A stretch of 64,000 nt of DNA from Rhodoferax ferrireducens (GTDB taxonomy: Bacteria; Pseudomonadota; Gammaproteobacteria; Burkholderiales; Burkholderiaceae_C): contig MTEI01000001.1 in the NCBI GenBank assembly GCA_002083775.1, positions 248,001 to 312,000 on the forward strand. The letters run 5' to 3'. This document shows positions 60,486 to 64,000 of the stretch, one piece after another (the stretch's first letter is position 1; every line of letters begins with the position of its first letter). The notes below the pieces were generated by a model. The model did no database searches, had not been told where the DNA came from, and saw nothing but the letters and a program-made list of their open reading frames with translations. A program made the translations under genes and the position numbers.

Positions 60486-60519
60486 GCAAACGGGCCCAAA
60501 AGTTTTGGGTTTCGTTTGC
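60486..60519 (+). promoter_or_regulatory. Intercistronic puf mRNA hairpin between pufA and pufL
   Basis: GCAAACG plus CCCAAAA pair with TTTTGGG plus CGTTTGC, joined by two G-U pairs, for a stem of up to 16 bp. R. capsulatus puf has a hairpin at the same place that protects the LH1 part of the message, giving more LH1 than reaction centre. Same role inferred. Confidence 0.8.
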
Positions 60520-60580
60520 AAAGTTTTTGTAATCAATTCAGAGCTGATGGTGAGTCAGTTCTAGTTAGGCGGGTGCAATC

Positions 60581-61405
60581 ATGGCGATGCTCAGCTTTGA
60601 AAAGAAGTACAGAGTTCGTGGGGGAACTCTGATTGGTGGTGACCTTTTCGATTTTTGGGTCGGCCCCTTCTACGTCGGTTTTTTTGGTGTCACCACATTG
60701 TTTTTCAGTGTGTTGGGCACGCTCATGATTCTTTGGGGTGCATCGCAAGGGCCAACCTGGAATCTTTGGCAGATCAGTATTGCGCCACCAGACCTGTCTT
60801 ATGGTTTGAGAATCGCCCCGCTTCTTGAGGGAGGGTTGTGGCAACTGGTCACAGTCTGCGCGATTGGTGCATTTGTTTCCTGGATGCTCCGAGAAGTCGA
60901 GATTTGCCGCAAGCTTGGCATGGGATTGCATGTGCCACTTGCTTTTGGCGTGGCGATTCTCGCTTATGTCACGTTGGTGGTAATCCGCCCTGTATTGATG
61001 GGTGCATGGGGGCACGGTTTCCCTTACGGTATTTACAGTCACCTGGACTGGGTTTCCAACGTTGGCTACCAATACCTGCATTTCCACTACAACCCAGCGC
61101 ACATGCTGGCGATCAGTTTTTTCTTTGGCACCACGTTCGCGTTGTCTCTGCACAGCTCCTTGATCATTTCTGCTTCCAACCCGAAAAAGGGTGAACAGGT
61201 GTGCGCCCCAGAAGCTGAAGACACTTTCTTCCGCGACATCATTGGTTATTCCATTGGCACCTTGGGTATCCACCGGCTCGGTTTGTTTTTGGCGCTCGCA
61301 GCCGTGCTCTTCAGTGCACTGTGTATTGTGATCAGTGGCCCGTTCTGGACACGTGGGTGGCCTGAGTGGTGGGGTTGGTGGCTGAATATGCCCATCTGGA
61401 ATTAA
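60581..61405 (+). CDS. pufL: Photosynthetic reaction centre L subunit
   Basis: A 274-residue five-span subunit starting [20 protein letters not shown]. BChl ligands His154 (SHLDW) and His174 (NPAHML), iron ligands His191 and His231, and QB proton-path Glu213-Asp214 are all present, each +1 relative to the standard mature numbering. It holds the special pair, bacteriopheophytin and QB with PufM. Confidence 0.98.
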   Translation: MAMLSFEKKYRVRGGTLIGGDLFDFWVGPFYVGFFGVTTLFFSVLGTLMILWGASQGPTWNLWQISIAPPDLSYGLRIAPLLEGGLWQLVTVCAIGAFVSWMLREVEICRKLGMGLHVPLAFGVAILAYVTLVVIRPVLMGAWGHGFPYGIYSHLDWVSNVGYQYLHFHYNPAHMLAISFFFGTTFALSLHSSLIISASNPKKGEQVCAPEAEDTFFRDIIGYSIGTLGIHRLGLFLALAAVLFSALCIVISGPFWTRGWPEWWGWWLNMPIWN

Positions 61406-61421
61406 GTCAGGAGTCCGAATC

Positions 61422-62399
61422 ATGGCTGAATATCAAAATCTGTTTACGGTCGTTCAACCTGTGGGCGCTGTGCACCACGGTGTTCCTCTCGGTAAAGGCA
61501 ATGAACCGCGCTTTGGTGAACCAGTTCAGTTCCATTTGCTGGGTCGTCTCGGTAACGCTCAAATTGGGCCCATTTACCTCGGAACGCTCGGCGTTGCCGC
61601 AGCGGTCAGTTTCACGATCGCCTTCGTCATTGTCGGGATGAACATGTTGGCGTCGGTTGGCTGGGATCCTATCCAGTTTGTTCGCCAGTTGTTCTGGCTG
61701 GCTTTGGAGCCACCGCCGCCAGAGTATGGTCTGAAAATGCCTCCGTTGAATCAGGGCGGTTGGTGGCTGATGGCTGGCTTTTTCCTGACAGCTTCCTTGA
61801 TTTTGTGGTGGCTGCGTATTTACCGCCGCGCACGTGAGTTGCACATGGGAACGCACGTTGCCTGGGCCTTTGCTGCTGCAATATGGTTGTATTTGGTGTT
61901 AGGGTTCTTTCGCCCGATTCTGATGGGCTCTTGGAGCGAGGCTGTACCGTTTGGCATCTTTCCGCACCTGGATTGGACGGCAGCTTTTTCACTGCGCTAC
62001 GGTAATCTTTTTTACAACCCTTTCCATGCTTTGTCTATTGTGTTTCTTTACGGTTCAACGCTGATATTTGCGATGCACGGTGCGACGATTTTGGCTGTGA
62101 CCCGTTTTGGTGGTGAGCGCGAGATTGAGCAGATTTTTGACCGCGGCGGTGCCTCTGAACGCGCTGCTTTGTTCTGGCGTTGGACGATGGGTTTCAATGC
62201 CACGATGGAATCCATTCACCGCTGGGCTTGGTGGTTTGCCGTGTTGTGCCCACTCGTTGGCGGTATTGGCATTCTGCTCAGCGGTACGGTAGTGGACAAC
62301 TGGTATCTGTGGTCGATGAAGCATGGCGTCGTTCCCCCCTATCCCAGTGTTTTCCCGCCTGCTGTTGACCCTGCTCTCCTGATTGGAGTGAAACCATGA
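61422..62399 (+). CDS. pufM: Photosynthetic reaction centre M subunit
   Basis: A 325-residue subunit. His182 and His202 bind BChl, His219 and His266 the iron; Glu in REIEQ (about 236) is the fifth iron ligand. Trp254 in [12 protein letters not shown] stacks on QA. AGGAG precedes ATG 61422, and the stop overlaps pufC by ATGA. Confidence 0.98.
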   Translation: MAEYQNLFTVVQPVGAVHHGVPLGKGNEPRFGEPVQFHLLGRLGNAQIGPIYLGTLGVAAAVSFTIAFVIVGMNMLASVGWDPIQFVRQLFWLALEPPPPEYGLKMPPLNQGGWWLMAGFFLTASLILWWLRIYRRARELHMGTHVAWAFAAAIWLYLVLGFFRPILMGSWSEAVPFGIFPHLDWTAAFSLRYGNLFYNPFHALSIVFLYGSTLIFAMHGATILAVTRFGGEREIEQIFDRGGASERAALFWRWTMGFNATMESIHRWAWWFAVLCPLVGGIGILLSGTVVDNWYLWSMKHGVVPPYPSVFPPAVDPALLIGVKP

Positions 62400-63433
62400 C
62401 TATGACATCGACTTCCCTGCGTCTCCTGGTTCTCAGCGGTGTGGTGTTACTGGCTGCTTGCGAGCGACCCGTTCCTGATTCAGTACAGCGCGGGTACCGC
62501 GGTACAGGCATGCTGCAGGTGTACAACCCGCGCATTCTTGAACCCATCACCAAGGCCAACTTACCACCTGTTTCGCTGGCTCCTGCCAGCGCGGAAGGAC
62601 CCCGCGCGTCTCAAGTGTTCCAAAATGTCAAAGTTTTGGGCGACACCAGTGCCGCCGAGTTCACCCGCATCATGACGGCCATGACCGAATGGGTTTCTCC
62701 CAAGGAGGGTTGTAATTATTGTCATAACCCAGAGAATTTCGCAGACGATAACTTGTATACCAAGGTTGTATCGCGCCGCATGTTGGAGATGACGCGTCAC
62801 ATCAACACAGACTGGAAGGCACACGTTGCTGAGACCGGTGTCACCTGTTACACCTGTCACAGAGGACAACCTGTGCCCTCAGAAATTTGGTTCAAGGAAG
62901 CACCTCAGGCTGTTGGGTCTAACTTTATTGGTGACGCTGCGGGTCAGAATATTGCCGCTCTCAGCGTCAAATATGCTTCGTTGCCCAGCGATCCCTTCAC
63001 GCCCTTCCTGTTAGATGCCAAGCCGATCCGTGTTTACGGCACCACGGCATTGCCATCCGGCAATAAAGCTTCGATCAAACAGGCTGAATGGACCTACAGT
63101 CTGATGACACACATGTCTTCAGCATTGAATGTCAACTGCACTTATTGTCACAACACGCAATCGTTTGGTGAATGGGAGGGCGCTCCCGCGCAGCGTGTGA
63201 CGGCGTGGCATGGCATCCGGCTGGCCCGGGGTTTGAACGTTGATTACCTAGAGCCGCTCACCAGCGCGTTCCCTGCGAATCGGCTAGGGCCCACTGGGGA
63301 TGCTCCAAAAGTGAATTGCGCGACTTGTCACCAAGCTGCCTACAAGCCTTTGAATGGTGCGCCTATGCTCAAGGACTACCCTGAACTGGCAGGGCCACGG
63401 CCGCCAGTGACGGCCACAGTAGCAGCCAACTAG
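62396..63433 (+). CDS. pufC: Reaction centre tetraheme cytochrome c subunit PufC
   Basis: A 345-residue periplasmic lipoprotein. Lipobox LAAC (Cys22). Four haem sites CNYCH (106-110), CYTCH (151-155), CTYCH (248-252) and CATCH (308-312). It re-reduces the photo-oxidised special pair. Presence of PufC, with no pufX after pufM, fits the betaproteobacterial pufBALMC type. Confidence 0.97.
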   Translation: MTMTSTSLRLLVLSGVVLLAACERPVPDSVQRGYRGTGMLQVYNPRILEPITKANLPPVSLAPASAEGPRASQVFQNVKVLGDTSAAEFTRIMTAMTEWVSPKEGCNYCHNPENFADDNLYTKVVSRRMLEMTRHINTDWKAHVAETGVTCYTCHRGQPVPSEIWFKEAPQAVGSNFIGDAAGQNIAALSVKYASLPSDPFTPFLLDAKPIRVYGTTALPSGNKASIKQAEWTYSLMTHMSSALNVNCTYCHNTQSFGEWEGAPAQRVTAWHGIRLARGLNVDYLEPLTSAFPANRLGPTGDAPKVNCATCHQAAYKPLNGAPMLKDYPELAGPRPPVTATVAAN

Positions 63434-63529
63434 CGCCCTTGCTTGCAAAGATATCCACCATGGTCACCTCAGTTCGTTCGACGGCTGTGATTCTGGTTCC
63501 ACTAACCCATAAGTCTTAAAGGTCATTCC

Positions 63530-64000
63530 ATGAATGCAAAGACAAATGTGGCGAAGGACCTGTCGGGCGTCGTTGTGGTGCTGCTGGTGGATTATTTGAC
63601 GCAACATCGTGCTTGGGGCTGGATGCGGCTTGTGCAAGGCCCGGCGACGCTCAAGGATGTGCCGGGATTGTTATTCGCCAAGGTCATGGGCAGCGGTCAT
63701 GGAGGCGGTTTTGGGCTAAGACCCAGTGGTAGCCACCAAGGCTTGGTCTGCCTGTTTGAGGATCAACGGGCGGCAGAGGAGTTTTGTCTGGGCGACCAAG
63801 TACGCTCAATTGTTGATCATGCACGTGAACACTGGTTGAGCATGATGACGATAACCTCTGCCAGGGGGCAATGGGATCAACAATCTTGGGGTGTAACCCC
63901 GAGCGACTGCTTGGTTTCCTCGGCTGGAGATCATGAGCCGGATGTGTCACGCGGACCAGTGGCTGTTCTTACACGGGGTACTATCCGCCCAGCCAAGGCG
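63530..64000 (+). CDS. crtA: Spheroidene monooxygenase CrtA (3' end outside window)
   Basis: 157 residues are visible from ATG 63530 to the window end with no stop. The order HRAWGWMRLV, DVPGLLFAKVMGSGHGGGFG, QGLVCLFEDQRAAEEF and VAVLTRGTIRPAKA follows CrtA, a haem monooxygenase making keto-carotenoids (spheroidenone) under oxygen. AAAGG is nine bases upstream. Co-oriented with pufC, 96 bp apart. Confidence 0.87.
   Translation, partial: MNAKTNVAKDLSGVVVVLLVDYLTQHRAWGWMRLVQGPATLKDVPGLLFAKVMGSGHGGGFGLRPSGSHQGLVCLFEDQRAAEEFCLGDQVRSIVDHAREHWLSMMTITSARGQWDQQSWGVTPSDCLVSSAGDHEPDVSRGPVAVLTRGTIRPAKA

Overview
The window comes from a phototrophic betaproteobacterium of the Comamonadaceae, most likely Rhodoferax or a close relative. 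This is inferred from three things. The nuoA-N operon is preceded by tpiA, secG and tRNA-Leu. A short dyad repeat of the kind seen in Comamonadaceae genomes recurs. The right-hand 12.6 kb is a purple-bacterial photosynthesis gene cluster with a tetraheme PufC and spheroidene-type carotenoid genes (crtF, crtA). No plasmid, phage, IS or CRISPR signature was seen.

Layout. 1-5.7 kb: 5' end of an RhlE-type helicase gene, ettA, a DUF1631 gene, yqeY and rpsU. 5.9-9.8 kb: an osmF-yehYXW-type osmoprotectant ABC importer in E. coli gene order. 9.9-13.7 kb: a DUF427 protein and a large MHYT-Cache-PAS-GGDEF-EAL sensor. 13.9-20.6 kb: a tripartite RND efflux system divergent from its TetR regulator across a near-perfect 28-bp palindrome. 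20.6-28.6 kb: tsaD, hsp20, a LivK-like binding protein, rpsO, pnp, a quinone oxidoreductase, tpiA and secG. 28.7-43.2 kb: tRNA-Leu(GAG) and the complete 14-gene nuoA-N operon. 43.3-52.2 kb: a Nudix hydrolase, the giant NAD-glutamate dehydrogenase, two small genes sharing a C-terminal motif, an MsbA-like exporter, and the B12-binding photosystem regulator ppaA/aerR.

52.4-64 kb: the photosynthesis superoperon crtE-crtF-bchC-bchX-bchY-bchZ-pufB-orf74-pufA-pufL-pufM-pufC-crtA, all on the plus strand. Its first gene has a consensus sigma70 promoter with two perfect PpsR/CrtJ sites (TGT-N12-ACA). An internal promoter before bchC carries one perfect site and places the expected transcript start on the bchC ATG. 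Structured RNA lies between bchZ and pufB and between pufA and pufL. Together these genes make the carotenoid precursor and its methoxy/keto modifications, the last reductive steps to bacteriochlorophyll a, the LH1 antenna and the reaction centre. PpaA is the expected antagonist of the repressor at these sites; no ppsR gene is in the window.

The most unusual items are a 74-residue, histidine-poor single-span protein encoded between pufB and pufA, and a family of about 50-60 bp dyad repeats. Four or five copies of the repeat are read in frame inside genes, including the lipoprotein signal peptide of the efflux outer-membrane protein.
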